A stretch of DNA of 64,000 bases from Mycobacterium sp. E183. GTDB taxonomy: Bacteria; Actinomycetota; Actinomycetes; Mycobacteriales; Mycobacteriaceae. The notes under the pieces were generated by a model that searched no databases, had not been told where the DNA came from, and saw only the letters and a list, made by a program, of their open reading frames with translations. The translations under genes and the position numbers were made by a program. The stretch lies in the NCBI RefSeq assembly GCF_001667735.1, contig NZ_LZJN01000035.1, forward strand, positions 1 to 64,000. Direction: 5' to 3'. Position 1 is the stretch's first letter, and the number at the start of each line of letters is the position of its first letter. Positions 1 through 9,259 of this stretch are shown here, one piece after another.

Positions 1-124
1 TCCCGGAGCGCAGCGTCGCCAGCGTCGACGGCGTCGCGTTGACCCGGTAGCCGACGCCGGCGGCCTCGATCACCGCGTGGTCGAGCGCCACCTCGAGCAC
101 CTCACCGCGCACCGAGGCGATCAT
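1..124 (-). CDS. ruvA: Holliday junction branch migration protein RuvA (N-terminal part)
   Basis: Only the first ~41 codons lie in the window; the gene continues past base 1. The protein begins [20 protein letters not shown], typical of the RuvA N-terminal OB-fold. RuvA binds the four-way junction and loads the RuvB motor. Its ATG overlaps the ruvC stop codon in an ATGA tetranucleotide, so it is translated after ruvC from the same mRNA. It is presumably under the same SOS box at 692-707. Confidence 0.9.
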   Translation of the reverse strand, partial: MIASVRGEVLEVALDHAVIEAAGVGYRVNATPSTLATLRSG

Positions 125-675
125 CGCGCGGCCTTCAGCTTGGCCAGGTACGCGTGCCGCTGTTGCGCGGCCAGCGCTTCGGCCGCGGCCATCCGGGCCA
201 GCATCGGCGCCCGCCAGCAGTGGCAGATGGCCAACGCCAGCGCGTCCGCGGCGTCCGCGGGAGTCGGCTTCGCTTGCAGCGCAAGGATTTTCGTGACCAT
301 CGCGGTCACCTGGGCCTTGTCCGCGGCACCGTTGCCCGTGACCGCGGCCTTGACCTCGCTCGGCGTGTGGAAGTGCACGTCGATGCCGCGCTTGGCCGCC
401 GCCAGCGCGATCACCCCGCCGGCCTGCGCGGTGCCCATCACCGTCGACACGTTCAGCTGGGAGAACACCCGCTCGATGGCGACGACGTCCGGTTGGTGGG
501 TGGCCAGCCAGTGCTCGACGGCATCGCTGATGGCCAGCAGCCTCTCGGCCAGCGGCGCGTCCGACGGGGTCCGCACCACGTCCACGTCCAGCGCGACCAC
601 GTTTCGTCCGCGCCCGCTTTCGACCACCGACAGCCCGCATCGGGTCAGCCCGGGGTCGACGCCCATCACGCGCAT
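121..675 (-). CDS. ruvC: Crossover junction endodeoxyribonuclease RuvC
   Basis: RuvC resolves Holliday junctions after RuvAB branch migration. The 184-aa protein has the full RuvC length. The four expected acidic metal ligands are visible: D7 in the GVDPGL start motif, E68 in AIERVF, and D141 and D144 in the C-terminal DAADALALA helix. A GGAG ribosome site precedes the ATG. The gene overlaps ruvA by four bases, and a LexA-type box lies 17 bases upstream, so induction by DNA damage is expected. Confidence 0.97.
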   Translation of the reverse strand: MRVMGVDPGLTRCGLSVVESGRGRNVVALDVDVVRTPSDAPLAERLLAISDAVEHWLATHQPDVVAIERVFSQLNVSTVMGTAQAGGVIALAAAKRGIDVHFHTPSEVKAAVTGNGAADKAQVTAMVTKILALQAKPTPADAADALALAICHCWRAPMLARMAAAEALAAQQRHAYLAKLKAAR

Positions 676-691
676 TGCCCGCTCCCACCTG

Positions 692-707
692 TAGAACAGC
701 TGTTCGA
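692..707 (-). promoter_or_regulatory. LexA/SOS box upstream of ruvC
   Basis: On the minus strand the site reads TCGAAC-AGCT-GTTCTA, one mismatch from the mycobacterial/Gram-positive SOS palindrome TCGAAC-N4-GTTCGA. It sits just upstream of the ruvC start, where LexA would repress ruvC-ruvA until RecA activation. LexA binding is an inference from the motif. Confidence 0.8.
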
Positions 708-855
708 TACCCTAGCGGCCGGGACCGACGGCTCCGCGGAGGACACGCGGCGGTACCGCCGATTCCGGCGCGCGACGTTACAGCGCCGAACTCGCGGAAA
801 AGCTGTTAGCTTTACCCCACGTTCGCTCAAGACAGGTGGCAACGGAAGGGCTCGC

Positions 856-1467
856 GTGGGATCACTGCTGGTCGTTATCGCGATCGTGCTGTTCATCGCG
901 TCCATCGTCGTACTCGTCATCGCTTTGCGACGCCCCAAGCAACCGAGTCCCCCACGCGGCCGCCAGGATCCGCTCTCGTTCAACGCGATGCCGGAATTCG
1001 GTCCGCGGCAACTCGGCCCCGGCGCGATCGTCAGCTACGGCGGCGTCGACTACGTCGTGCGCGGATCGGTGACCTACCGCGAGGGCCCCTTCGTGTGGTG
1101 GGAGCACCTGCTGGAGGGCGGCGACCAGCCGATCTGGTTCAGCGTCGAGGAGGACGACGGACGCCTCGAGCTGGCGATGTGGGTCAGCCGCAAGGACCTC
1201 ACGCTGCAGCCGGGCGGCCAGTACGTCGTCGACGGGGTGACGTTTCATGAATCCGAACGCGGGCGCGCCTCGTTCACCACCGAGGGCACCACCGGGCTGC
1301 CTGCGGGCGGCGAGATGGAGTTCATCGACTGCGCCAACTCCGATGAGTCCCTACTGCTCTCGTTCGAGCGCTGGGCGCCGGGCATGCCGTGGGAGGTCTC
1401 GACCGGCAAACCGGTGCTGACCGGCGAGCTGACCGTGTATCCGGCGCCCCCGCCCCCGTCCTCCTAG
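856..1467 (+). CDS. Membrane-anchored DUF4178-type protein (Rv2597-like)
   Basis: Starting at GTG 856, the 203-aa protein has an N-terminal hydrophobic segment (about residues 2-22, LLVVIAIVLFIASIVVLVIA), then an RRPK basic stop-transfer stretch and a soluble domain. The pattern VSYGGVDYVVRG...WWEHLL...WFSVEEDDG is typical of DUF4178. Function is unknown. The reading frame stays open upstream, but the start before the membrane segment fits the family. It is the first of a run of small genes leading into the speE-like gene, in the same order as in M. tuberculosis. Confidence 0.75.
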   Translation: MGSLLVVIAIVLFIASIVVLVIALRRPKQPSPPRGRQDPLSFNAMPEFGPRQLGPGAIVSYGGVDYVVRGSVTYREGPFVWWEHLLEGGDQPIWFSVEEDDGRLELAMWVSRKDLTLQPGGQYVVDGVTFHESERGRASFTTEGTTGLPAGGEMEFIDCANSDESLLLSFERWAPGMPWEVSTGKPVLTGELTVYPAPPPPSS

Positions 1468-1477
1468 GAACGCGCCG

Positions 1478-1990
1478 GTGCCGCTTCATCAGCTCGCCGT
1501 AACTCCTTCGGACGTGTCCGGACAGAAGCTCGGACTCGCGCTCAACGCGCCCGCGCCGCCACCGCTGGCGACCAGCCTGCTGCACCACCCCGACGGCGGT
1601 GCGCTGCTGCTCGGGGTCCTCGGCGCGTCGCACGTCGTCACGGTCGAGCACGCCACGGGCCGCTTCTCCGAAGAGGTTTCGTGCACGGCGCGCGGCCTGG
1701 GCGTCGACCTGCCGGAACGCACGGCCGCGCCCGGCTACTCCCTGGAGTCGCGCACCGACACCTATGACGAGGGCGCCTTCCGCCGCCTGGCGCGCGACCT
1801 TCGTGACCGATGCGCGCGCGAAAAGGGTTGGCTCGGCGGCTCTTTCCCCGGAGACGACGCCGCGCTCACCGCGCTGGCCGCCGAACCCGACGCCGCGGGC
1901 TGGCGTTGGCGGACCTGGCACCTGTACCCGCGCAGCCTGGTCGGGTCCGGCGGACAGGTGGTCCACACGACCAGCCGGTGGCACCCGTGA
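1478..1990 (+). CDS. DUF2617-type protein (Rv2598-like)
   Basis: A soluble 170-aa protein with no signal peptide. The GTG start has AGGA about eight bases upstream, overlapping the preceding stop region. Recognisable features are GGALLLGVLGASHVV and a C-terminal WRWRTWHLYP stretch. I assign it to DUF2617 from resemblance and genomic position; function is unknown. Its stop overlaps the next start as GTGA, indicating translational coupling. Confidence 0.65.
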   Translation: MPLHQLAVTPSDVSGQKLGLALNAPAPPPLATSLLHHPDGGALLLGVLGASHVVTVEHATGRFSEEVSCTARGLGVDLPERTAAPGYSLESRTDTYDEGAFRRLARDLRDRCAREKGWLGGSFPGDDAALTALAAEPDAAGWRWRTWHLYPRSLVGSGGQVVHTTSRWHP

Positions 1991-2418
1991 GCCGCAACCG
2001 TCTGTTCGTGATAGCCGGCGTGCTCGCCGTCGCCGCCATCGTCTGCCTGGTCTTCGGAATCATCTTGTCGCAGAAGAACATTGCCTCCTACATCGCCGGC
2101 CACTATCACGAGTACGCCCACGACGCTAACGGGACGCGCTACGAATGCAGCGGCTCCGCCGACGACGTGGCCGACACGCTCGCCGAGTATCAGGCCCCCG
2201 AGGCGCGCGCCGCCAACGGCGACAACGAATACCTGCGCTACAGCAACAACATCGTGACCGTCGGCCCCGACGGCAACCACCCGTGCAGCATCCGCCTGGA
2301 AAGCCTGAACGCCGGATACAGCCACGGCGCCTTCATCTTTTTGGGCCCCGGCTTCACGCCCGGCTCCCCCTCGGGCGGCGCCGGCGGCAGCCCGGGTGGC
2401 CCGGGCGGAACCAAGTGA
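1987..2418 (+). CDS. DUF4247-type membrane/exported protein (Rv2599-like)
   Basis: A 143-aa protein beginning at GTG 1987, overlapping the previous stop by four bases. Residues ~6-28 (LFVIAGVLAVAAIVCLVFGIIL) form one membrane anchor or uncleaved signal. The rest would be outside the cell and ends in a Gly/Pro/Ser-rich tail. Two cysteines (in YECSG and HPCSI) may pair. Function unknown; position and shape match the Rv2599 lineage. Confidence 0.65.
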   Translation: MSRNRLFVIAGVLAVAAIVCLVFGIILSQKNIASYIAGHYHEYAHDANGTRYECSGSADDVADTLAEYQAPEARAANGDNEYLRYSNNIVTVGPDGNHPCSIRLESLNAGYSHGAFIFLGPGFTPGSPSGGAGGSPGGPGGTK

Positions 2419-2449
2419 CCTCTAGCCGGAAACGCAAAGGAGACAAACC

Positions 2450-2905
2450 ATGTACCTCGCGATCGATTTCGGATCCACCAACCTCGGCACGATCACCCAG
2501 GGCGTGGTCGCCGTCGTCCTGTACTTCGCGGTCGGCGTCGTCGTCCTGATCGCCGGCTTCCTGATGGTGGACGTCCTCACCCCCGGCAACCTGCGTCAAC
2601 TGGTGTTCATCGACAAGCGCCCGAACGCCGTCGTCCTCGCCTCGGCCATGTACATCGCGCTGGCCATCGTCATCATCAGCGCCATCGCCAGCAGCTACAG
2701 CCAGCTGGGGCAGGGACTCGTCGGCGTGGCGGTGTACGGGTTGGTGGGAGTCGTGCTGCAGGGCGGGGCGCTGCTGATCCTGCAGATCGCGGTGCCCGGT
2801 AAGTTTCGCGAGCACGTCGACGAGCCCGAGCTGCATCCGGCCGCTTTCGCCACGGCCACCATGCTGGTGGCCGTGGGAGGAGTGATCGCCGCCGCCATCT
2901 CATGA
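2450..2905 (+). CDS. DUF350 membrane protein (Rv2600-like)
   Basis: A 151-aa protein with four predicted membrane helices (about 20-42, 63-85, 90-115 and 128-150), the usual DUF350 architecture. A strong AAAGGAG site precedes the ATG. It overlaps the following spermidine-synthase gene by ATGA, so the two products are probably made together. DUF350 proteins are often found beside polyamine-synthase-like membrane proteins; their role is not established. Confidence 0.75.
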   Translation: MYLAIDFGSTNLGTITQGVVAVVLYFAVGVVVLIAGFLMVDVLTPGNLRQLVFIDKRPNAVVLASAMYIALAIVIISAIASSYSQLGQGLVGVAVYGLVGVVLQGGALLILQIAVPGKFREHVDEPELHPAAFATATMLVAVGGVIAAAIS

Positions 2906-4488
2906 CCTCGACGGAGAGCCGGCCACAGCCGTCGGTCGCCTCGACGCCGCTGCCCGGGCGGTGGCGGGCCGTCCTGCTGGCCGCCGTCGCGGCGTGCGCG
3001 GCGTCCGGCATCATCTACGAACTCGCTCTGCTGACGCTGGCGGCGAGCCTGAACGGCGGCGGCATCGTTGCCACCTCGTTGATCGTCGCGGGCTACATCG
3101 CCGCGCTCGGCGTGGGCGCCCTAGTGGTCAAGCCGCTCCTGGCGCACGCGGCGATCGCGTTCGTCGCGGTCGAGGTGCTGCTGAGCATCGTCGGCGGCCT
3201 GTCCGCCGCGGCGCTCTACACGGTGTTCGCGTTCATCGACGACGAGTCGATGTGGATGCTGGCGCTGGGCACGGCCCTGATCGGTGGGCTGGTCGGAGCC
3301 GAGGTGCCGCTGTTGATGACCATGCTGCAACGCGGCCGCAGCGGCGAGGCGCCCGACACCGGCCGGACGCTGGCCAACCTCAACGCGGCCGACTATCTCG
3401 GTGCGCTGCTCGGCGGCCTGGTGTGGCCGTTCCTGCTGCTGCCGCAGCTGGGCATGATCCGCGGCGCGGCGGCCACCGGCATCGTCAACCTGCTGGCCGC
3501 GGCCGTCGTGGCGATTTTCGTTCTGCGCCGGGTGGTTTCGGCCCGGCAGCTGGCGATGGCGCTGTGCGCGCTCGCCGCGGCGCTCGCGCTGCTGGCCACG
3601 CTGCTGGCGCGTTCGGCCGACATCGAGACGACGAGCAGACAACGGCTCTACGCCGACCCGATCATCGCCTACCAGCACTCGGCCTACCAGGAGATCGTGG
3701 TCACCCAACGCGGCAACGACATGCGGCTCTACCTGGACGGCGGCCTGCAGTTCTCCACCCGGGACGAGTACCGCTACACCGAAAGCCTGGTCTACCCCGC
3801 CCTGGGGGGAGGCGCCCGATCAGTCCTCGTGCTCGGCGGCGGCGACGGGTTGGTGGCCCGCGAACTGCTGCGGCAGCCGGGCATCACCAAGATCGTGCAG
3901 GTCGAGCTCGACCCCGCGGTGATCCAACTGGCGCGCACCACCATGCGCAGGGCCAACGGCGGCTCGCTGGACAGCCCGCGCGTCAAGGTGGTGATCGACG
4001 ACGCGATGCGCTGGCTGCGCTCGCCGCACCCGGACGTCGTACCGCCCGGGGGTTTCGACGCGATCATCGTCGACCTTCCCGACCCGGACACCCCGGTTTT
4101 GGGCCGGCTCTATTCGACGGAGTTCTACGCGCTGGTCGGCCACGCGCTCGCCGCCGACGGGCTCATGGTCGTGCAGGCCGGCAGCCCGTTCTCGACGCAG
4201 ACGGCGTTCTGGCGCACCACCTCGTCGATCCGCACGGCCGGCTATGCCGTGACGCCGTACCACGTCTATGTTCCGACGTTCGGCGACTGGGGATTCACGC
4301 TGGCGCGCCGCGGGTCCACGCCGCCGGCACCCACCGTGCCGCCCAACGCTCCCCCGCTGCGCTACCTCAATCAGCACGTGCTGGACGCCGCCACGGTGTT
4401 CCCCGACGACACCCGCCCACGCGCTTTGGACCCGTCAACGCTGGACAATCCGCGCATCGTCGAGGACATGCGGCACGGATACGACTAG
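2902..4488 (+). CDS. speE: Membrane-bound spermidine/polyamine synthase-like protein (Rv2601-like)
   Basis: A 528-aa fusion: residues ~18-235 carry about seven hydrophobic helices, and residues ~240-500 form a spermidine-synthase fold. The latter shows the Rossmann motif [13 protein letters not shown], the acidic VELDPAV strand and the catalytic-region [13 protein letters not shown]. The soluble family transfers aminopropyl from decarboxylated S-adenosylmethionine to putrescine. Whether membrane-fused versions make spermidine is uncertain. Coupled to the DUF350 gene by ATGA and convergent with yebC. Confidence 0.85.
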   Translation: MTSTESRPQPSVASTPLPGRWRAVLLAAVAACAASGIIYELALLTLAASLNGGGIVATSLIVAGYIAALGVGALVVKPLLAHAAIAFVAVEVLLSIVGGLSAAALYTVFAFIDDESMWMLALGTALIGGLVGAEVPLLMTMLQRGRSGEAPDTGRTLANLNAADYLGALLGGLVWPFLLLPQLGMIRGAAATGIVNLLAAAVVAIFVLRRVVSARQLAMALCALAAALALLATLLARSADIETTSRQRLYADPIIAYQHSAYQEIVVTQRGNDMRLYLDGGLQFSTRDEYRYTESLVYPALGGGARSVLVLGGGDGLVARELLRQPGITKIVQVELDPAVIQLARTTMRRANGGSLDSPRVKVVIDDAMRWLRSPHPDVVPPGGFDAIIVDLPDPDTPVLGRLYSTEFYALVGHALAADGLMVVQAGSPFSTQTAFWRTTSSIRTAGYAVTPYHVYVPTFGDWGFTLARRGSTPPAPTVPPNAPPLRYLNQHVLDAATVFPDDTRPRALDPSTLDNPRIVEDMRHGYD

Positions 4489-4517
4489 GCCCGAGGGCGA
4501 CGACCTGTGCCGGCCGG

Positions 4518-5273
4518 TCAGTCCTCGTCGAGCGCGGCCAGAACCTCGTCGGACAAGTCGACGTTGGTCCAGACGTTCTGCACGTCGTCGCTGTCCTCCA
4601 GGGCGTCGACGAGCTTGAACACCTTCCGGGCGCCGTCGACGTCCACCGGCACGCTGACCGAAGGTTGGAAGCTGGCCTCCGCGGACTCGTAGTCGATGCC
4701 GGCATCCTGCAGGGCGGTCCGCACGGCGACCAAATCTGTTGGCTCCGAGATGATTTCGAAGCTCTCACCCAGGTCGTTGACGTCCTCGGCGCCCGCGTCC
4801 AGCACGGCGGCCAGCAGGTCGTCCTCGGTCAGGCCGTTCTTCTCCAGCGTGACGACGCCCTTGCGGGTGAAGAGATAGGACACCGAGCCGGGGTCGGCCA
4901 TCGTGCCGCCGTTGCGGGTCACCGCCACCCGGACCTCGCCGGCCGCGCGGTTCCGGTTGTCGGTCAGGCATTCGATCAGCACCGCCACGCCATTGGGCCC
5001 ATAGCCCTCGTACATGATCGTCTGGTAGTCGGCGCCGCCGGCTTCCTCGCCGGCGCCGCGCTTGCGGGCGCGCTCGATGTTGTCGTTGGGCACCGACGTC
5101 TTCTTCGCCTTCTGGATGGCGTCATACAGCGTCGGGTTGCCCGCCGGGTCCCCGCCGCCGGTACGGGCGGCGACCTCAATGTTCTTGATCAGCCGGGCAA
5201 ACTCCTTGCCCCGGCGCGCGTCCTTGACGGCCTTTTGGTGCTTGGTGGTGGCCCACTTGGAATGGCCGCTCAT
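4518..5273 (-). CDS. YebC/PmpR family protein
   Basis: The 251-aa protein opens with [20 protein letters not shown], the near-invariant YebC N-terminus, and carries GYGPNGVA and the three-domain YebC pattern throughout. Family members act as transcription regulators or, as more recently shown for some, as translation factors helping ribosomes at proline stretches. The mycobacterial role is not settled. It is transcribed alone, convergent with the speE-like gene. Confidence 0.93.
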   Translation of the reverse strand: MSGHSKWATTKHQKAVKDARRGKEFARLIKNIEVAARTGGGDPAGNPTLYDAIQKAKKTSVPNDNIERARKRGAGEEAGGADYQTIMYEGYGPNGVAVLIECLTDNRNRAAGEVRVAVTRNGGTMADPGSVSYLFTRKGVVTLEKNGLTEDDLLAAVLDAGAEDVNDLGESFEIISEPTDLVAVRTALQDAGIDYESAEASFQPSVSVPVDVDGARKVFKLVDALEDSDDVQNVWTNVDLSDEVLAALDED

Positions 5274-5470
5274 CGGTGTCTCTTACCTCTTCTGTGTTCG
5301 AAAGTTCGCCAGACGAGTCTACGTGCACGCTTGCTCGCGCCCGACCGGCCGCTGCCCTTGCGGCTCAGCCGCCCCAGCAGTCACAGGAACCCGGGCATAT
5401 CCGCCTCCGCGAATGTGATATCGCCCGCGCTATCGATTTTTGGGGACCACCTCATCCCCGGGGAACCGCA

Positions 5471-5548
5471 TCGGGTGTGCGCTCACGGCGCCAATCCCGC
5501 CGATTTCCCACCCTGGACGCACGCTGAGAGCCCTCGGCGCACACCCGA
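5471..5548. terminator. 12-bp inverted repeat downstream of pdxT
   Basis: Perfect arms TCGGGTGTGCGC (5471-5482) and GCGCACACCCGA (5537-5548) enclose 54 bases. The repeat lies in the 303-bp gap (5274-5576) between the end of pdxT and the start of yebC. It can fold into a long-loop hairpin ending the pdxS-tesB-pdxT transcript, without a U tract. No open frame in the gap looks like a gene. Termination is inferred; it could instead be a short dispersed element. Confidence 0.4.
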
Positions 5549-5576
5549 CCCGCAATAGCGGCGACGGCCCGGTGCG

Positions 5577-6173
5577 TCAGGCGTGCCCGTTGACGACGTC
5601 CACGAAGAGCTGGTGGACGCGGCGATCGCCGGTCATCTCGGGGTGAAACGCCGTCGCCAGGTTTCTGCCCTGCCGCACCGCGACCGGGTGCCCCGACGCT
5701 TCGGCCAGCACCTGCACGCCCTCCCCGGCCCGCTCGACCCATGGGGCGCGGATGAACACCGCGCGCACCGGGCCGTCCAGACCGGCGAACGGTATGTCGC
5801 CCTCGAACGAATCGACCTGGCGGCCAAAAGCGTTGCGCCGCACGGTCATATCGATCGCCCGCAGTGGCAGCGCCTCGCGCCCGCCCGCGCCGGCGTCCAG
5901 GATCTCGCTGGCCAGCAGGATCATGCCCGCGCACGCGCCGTAAGCGGGCAGCCCGTCGGCCAGCAGCCCGCGCAGCGGTTCGAGCAGGTCCAGGTCGAGC
6001 AGCAGGTGGCTCATCGTGGTGGACTCCCCGCCGGGAATGACCAGGCCGTCGACCTTCTCCAGCTCGGCGCGGCGCCGCACCGGCATCGAATCCGCCCCGG
6101 CCTCGCCCAGCGCGGCCAGGTGCTCGCGGGTGTCGCCCTGCAGCGCCAGTACGCCGATGCGCGGCGCGTTCAC
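5577..6173 (-). CDS. pdxT: Pyridoxal 5'-phosphate synthase glutaminase subunit PdxT
   Basis: PdxT hydrolyses glutamine and channels ammonia to PdxS for vitamin B6 synthesis. The 198-aa product has IGVLALQGD at its start, the [11 protein letters not shown] oxyanion motif, the nucleophile Cys in [11 protein letters not shown], and the C-terminal His-Glu pair in [10 protein letters not shown]. Its ATG overlaps the stop of the thioesterase gene by four bases, so pdxS, tesB and pdxT form one unit. Confidence 0.95.
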   Translation of the reverse strand: MNAPRIGVLALQGDTREHLAALGEAGADSMPVRRRAELEKVDGLVIPGGESTTMSHLLLDLDLLEPLRGLLADGLPAYGACAGMILLASEILDAGAGGREALPLRAIDMTVRRNAFGRQVDSFEGDIPFAGLDGPVRAVFIRAPWVERAGEGVQVLAEASGHPVAVRQGRNLATAFHPEMTGDRRVHQLFVDVVNGHA

Positions 6174-7015
6174 TGCGCGGTCGGCTGAAACCCGCGCTGG
6201 AAGCGAGTCAGCCCCTCCTGCATGACCGCCGCCACCATCTCACCGGATTGGGTGAAGATCTTGCCTTGGCACAGCGAGCGCCCCCCGCTGGCCGACGGAG
6301 ACGACTGGTCGTAGAGCAGCCACTCGTCGGCCCGGAACGCCCGCATGAACCACATCGCGTGGTCCAGGGACGCGACCTGCAGATGCTCGCGGACGTCGAG
6401 GTGGTTGACCTGCGCCGATCCCAGCAAGGTGAGGTCGCTCATGTAGGCCAGCGCGCAGATGTGCAGCACCGGGTCGTCGGGCAGCGGGTCGCGGTGGCGG
6501 AACCACACCTGCTGCTGGGAGGCCTTGCCGGGCAACAGCTGCAATTGGTCGCGCGGCACGATGCAGACGTCCCACTCCTCGAACTGCTTGAAGCCGGCGT
6601 CGTCGAACACCTTGATCGAGTCCAGGCCGGGCAGCCCGTCGGGAGGCGGCGCGGCCGGCATGACGTCCTGGTGGTGGATGCCCTCCTGGTCGGTCTGGAA
6701 GGACGCCCCCATGCTGAAGATGATTTCGCCGTGCTGAATGGCGTTGACGCGCCGGGTGGCGAACGAACCGCCGTCGCGTGTGCGTTCCACGATGAAGACC
6801 GTGGGCTCGTTGGCGTCCCCGGGCCGCAGGAAATAGCCGTGCAGCGAGTGCACCTGGTAGCGCGGGTCTACGGTGCGCACCGCCGAGACGAGCGACTGCC
6901 CGGCGACGTGGCCGCCGAACGTGCGCTGGAAATATCCCGACTCGGGGCTGAACACCCGGCCGCGGTAGATGTTGACCTCGAGTTGCTCCAGATCAAGGAT
7001 CTCTTCGATCGCCAC
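6170..7015 (-). CDS. tesB: Acyl-CoA thioesterase II (TesB2-like)
   Basis: A double-hotdog thioesterase that hydrolyses acyl-CoA to free acid and CoA. From GTG 7015 the protein is 281 aa and begins [25 protein letters not shown] and [12 protein letters not shown] mark the first hotdog, and [10 protein letters not shown] with the [11 protein letters not shown] acid patch marks the second. A TTG one codon earlier is an alternative start. It sits between pdxS and pdxT, 14 bases after pdxS. No biochemical link to vitamin B6 is known. Confidence 0.93.
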   Translation of the reverse strand: MAIEEILDLEQLEVNIYRGRVFSPESGYFQRTFGGHVAGQSLVSAVRTVDPRYQVHSLHGYFLRPGDANEPTVFIVERTRDGGSFATRRVNAIQHGEIIFSMGASFQTDQEGIHHQDVMPAAPPPDGLPGLDSIKVFDDAGFKQFEEWDVCIVPRDQLQLLPGKASQQQVWFRHRDPLPDDPVLHICALAYMSDLTLLGSAQVNHLDVREHLQVASLDHAMWFMRAFRADEWLLYDQSSPSASGGRSLCQGKIFTQSGEMVAAVMQEGLTRFQRGFQPTAQ

Positions 7016-7029
7016 CAACAGCCCCCGGC

Positions 7030-7941
7030 TTACCAGCCGCGTTCGGCCAGCCGATGGGGCTGCGCGATCTGCTCGACGTTGATGCCCACCATGGCCTCGC
7101 CCAGCCCGCGCGACACCTTGGCCAGCACGTCCGGGTCGTCGTAGAAGGTGGTCGCCTTGACGATGGCGGCCGCGCGCTGCGCGGGATCCCCGGACTTGAA
7201 GATCCCAGAGCCGACGAACACCCCCTCGGCCCCGAGTTGCATCATCATCGCCGCGTCGGCCGGCGTGGCGATGCCGCCGGCGGTGAACAGGGTGACCGGC
7301 AGCTTGCCGGCCCGGGCCACCTCGACCACCAGCTCGTAGGGCGCCCGCAATTCCTTTGCGGCGACGAACAATTCGTCTTCCGACATCGAGGTCAGCCGGC
7401 GGATCTCGCCGCCGATGGCCCGCATGTGTGTGGTGGCGTTGGAGACGTCCCCGGTGCCGGCCTCGCCCTTGGACCGGATCATCGCCGCGCCCTCGCTGAT
7501 GCGCCGCAGCGCCTCGCCCAGGTTGGTCGCGCCGCACACGAACGGCACGGTGAACTTCCACTTGTCGATGTGGTGGGTGTAGTCCGCGGGGGTGAGCACC
7601 TCGGATTCGTCGACGTAATCCACGCCGAGGCTCTGCAGGATCTGCGCCTCGACGAAGTGGCCGATGCGCGCCTTGGCCATCACCGGGATGGTCACCGCGG
7701 CGATGATGCCCTCGATCATGTCGGGGTCGCTCATCCGCGACACCCCGCCCTGGGCGCGGATGTCGGCGGGCACCCGTTCGAGCGCCATCACGGCGACGGC
7801 GCCGGCGGCCTCCGCGATGCGGGCCTGCTCCGGGGTGACGACGTCCATGATGACGCCGCCCTTGAGCATCTCGGCCATGCCGCGTTTGACCCGCGCCGTT
7901 CCCGTCTGATTGGCCTGGCTGGACTGTCCGCCGCTCTCCAC
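7030..7941 (-). CDS. pdxS: Pyridoxal 5'-phosphate synthase subunit PdxS
   Basis: PdxS builds PLP from ribose 5-phosphate, glyceraldehyde 3-phosphate and ammonia. The (beta/alpha)8 signature is clear: [14 protein letters not shown], the Schiff-base lysine region [39 protein letters not shown] and [15 protein letters not shown] chose GTG 7941 because AAGGAG lies nine bases upstream and the resulting 303 aa matches the family. ATG 7965 would add eight residues. The pdxH gene that M. tuberculosis carries next to pdxS is absent here. Confidence 0.95.
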   Translation of the reverse strand: MESGGQSSQANQTGTARVKRGMAEMLKGGVIMDVVTPEQARIAEAAGAVAVMALERVPADIRAQGGVSRMSDPDMIEGIIAAVTIPVMAKARIGHFVEAQILQSLGVDYVDESEVLTPADYTHHIDKWKFTVPFVCGATNLGEALRRISEGAAMIRSKGEAGTGDVSNATTHMRAIGGEIRRLTSMSEDELFVAAKELRAPYELVVEVARAGKLPVTLFTAGGIATPADAAMMMQLGAEGVFVGSGIFKSGDPAQRAAAIVKATTFYDDPDVLAKVSRGLGEAMVGINVEQIAQPHRLAERGW

Positions 7942-8161
7942 TAGTTCCCGCTCTCCTTGAACCATCGGGCTTCCACTCTAGTGGTGGGAACAAACCGGTT
8001 TTGCCGCCGCTTCCATCAGTCACGCCAAGCGCCTGCGACGCGCGTCACATTGTGTTAAAAATTGCGTCAGCTATTTGCACAACCGCTGCTGCTGGTGCGA
8101 ATCCCTGGGCGGGCAACCAAGGTCCCACCGGCCGAGGCGGTTGGCCGAGAAGAGGTCTCGG

Positions 8162-9244
8162 GTGTTGCCGGATTACGTGCTGTTGCCGCCGGAAATCAAT
8201 TCGGCGCGGATGTACGCGGGGCCCCGCTCGGGGACGATGTGGGCGGCGGCGGCCGCCTGGGACGCGTTGTCCGCCCAGCTGGCGTCGGCCGCGAGTTCCT
8301 TCGAATTGACGGTCTCGACCCTGACCGGCGGCCCATGGCAGGGCCCCGCGTCGATGACGATGGCCACGGCCGCCGCCCCGTACGTGCAGTGGCTGACCGC
8401 GACGTCGGGGCAGGCCGAGCTGGTGGCCAACCAGACCCGGTTGTCGGCCGCGGCGTTCGAGGTGGCGTTCACCGCGACGGTGCCGCCGGAGGTCATTGCG
8501 GCCAACCGGGCGCTGCTGATGTCGCTGATCGCGACCAACATCCTGGGCCAGAACACCGCGGCGATCGCGGCGACCGAAGCGCAGTACGCCGAGATGTGGG
8601 CCCAGGACGTGGCCGCGATGACCGCCTACGACGCCAGCATCAAGTCGGCCGAGGCGACGTGGACGCCGTTCAGCAGCCCGCCCCTCACCCTGACCAGCCT
8701 GCCCACCCCGACGTTCACCTCCTTCGGCCAGGAACTCCTCCAGACGCTCAGCCAGTCGCTGACCCAGCAACTGATGAACCCGATGACGCAGCTGCAGATG
8801 CTTTCCACACCCGCCCAGTTCGCGATGGAACCGATGAACACGGTGATGGGCCAGCTGATGTCCAGCACCAATCCGCTGCTGGGCGGCGCCGGCAGTCTCC
8901 CCGCGATGGATCCGGTCCTGGCGTCCACGGCAAGTCCGGGCGCCGGCGGCCCCAGCCCCATCGCCGCCCAGCTCGCCGGGCGCCTCGTCTCGGTGAACGC
9001 GGGCCGGGCCGGCTCGATCGGGGCGCTGTCCGTGCCGTCGAGCTGGGCCGGCGCCGCGGCGCCGGCGACCGTCCCGACTCCGGCCGCCGTGGCTCCCGGC
9101 ACCCCGATCACCCCCATTTCGGCGAGCCCGGCCACCGCGCCGCACCTGCCCTCCCCCGGCATTCCCGGGCGGGCGACGGCCGCCGTCACCCAGTCGATCG
9201 CCGGACCGCGCGAAAGTATCGCCGCGCGCCCGGCGCTGAGTTAG
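8162..9244 (+). CDS. PPE family protein, SVP subgroup
   Basis: From GTG 8162 (preceded by AGAAGAGG) the 360-aa protein has the PPE motif at residues 9-11 ([12 protein letters not shown]), the W59-x-G61 turn, and the SVP-class motif GALSVPSSW at residues 287-295. PPE proteins are secreted or surface-displayed by ESX systems as heterodimers with PE proteins. The next gene, 15 bases downstream, encodes a PE domain, so the two probably pair, although the usual order is PE first. The C-terminus is Pro/Ala/Thr-rich and disordered. Confidence 0.95.
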   Translation: MLPDYVLLPPEINSARMYAGPRSGTMWAAAAAWDALSAQLASAASSFELTVSTLTGGPWQGPASMTMATAAAPYVQWLTATSGQAELVANQTRLSAAAFEVAFTATVPPEVIAANRALLMSLIATNILGQNTAAIAATEAQYAEMWAQDVAAMTAYDASIKSAEATWTPFSSPPLTLTSLPTPTFTSFGQELLQTLSQSLTQQLMNPMTQLQMLSTPAQFAMEPMNTVMGQLMSSTNPLLGGAGSLPAMDPVLASTASPGAGGPSPIAAQLAGRLVSVNAGRAGSIGALSVPSSWAGAAAPATVPTPAAVAPGTPITPISASPATAPHLPSPGIPGRATAAVTQSIAGPRESIAARPALS

Positions 9245-9259
9245 CAAGGCGGAGCGACC

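Noticed and set aside
2961..5558. Very long open frames on the opposite strand or other frames of real genes, such as this 865-codon one
   Set aside because: They are Arg/Ala/Pro/His-rich, overlap well-recognised genes such as the speE-like gene and yebC, and reflect third-codon GC bias.
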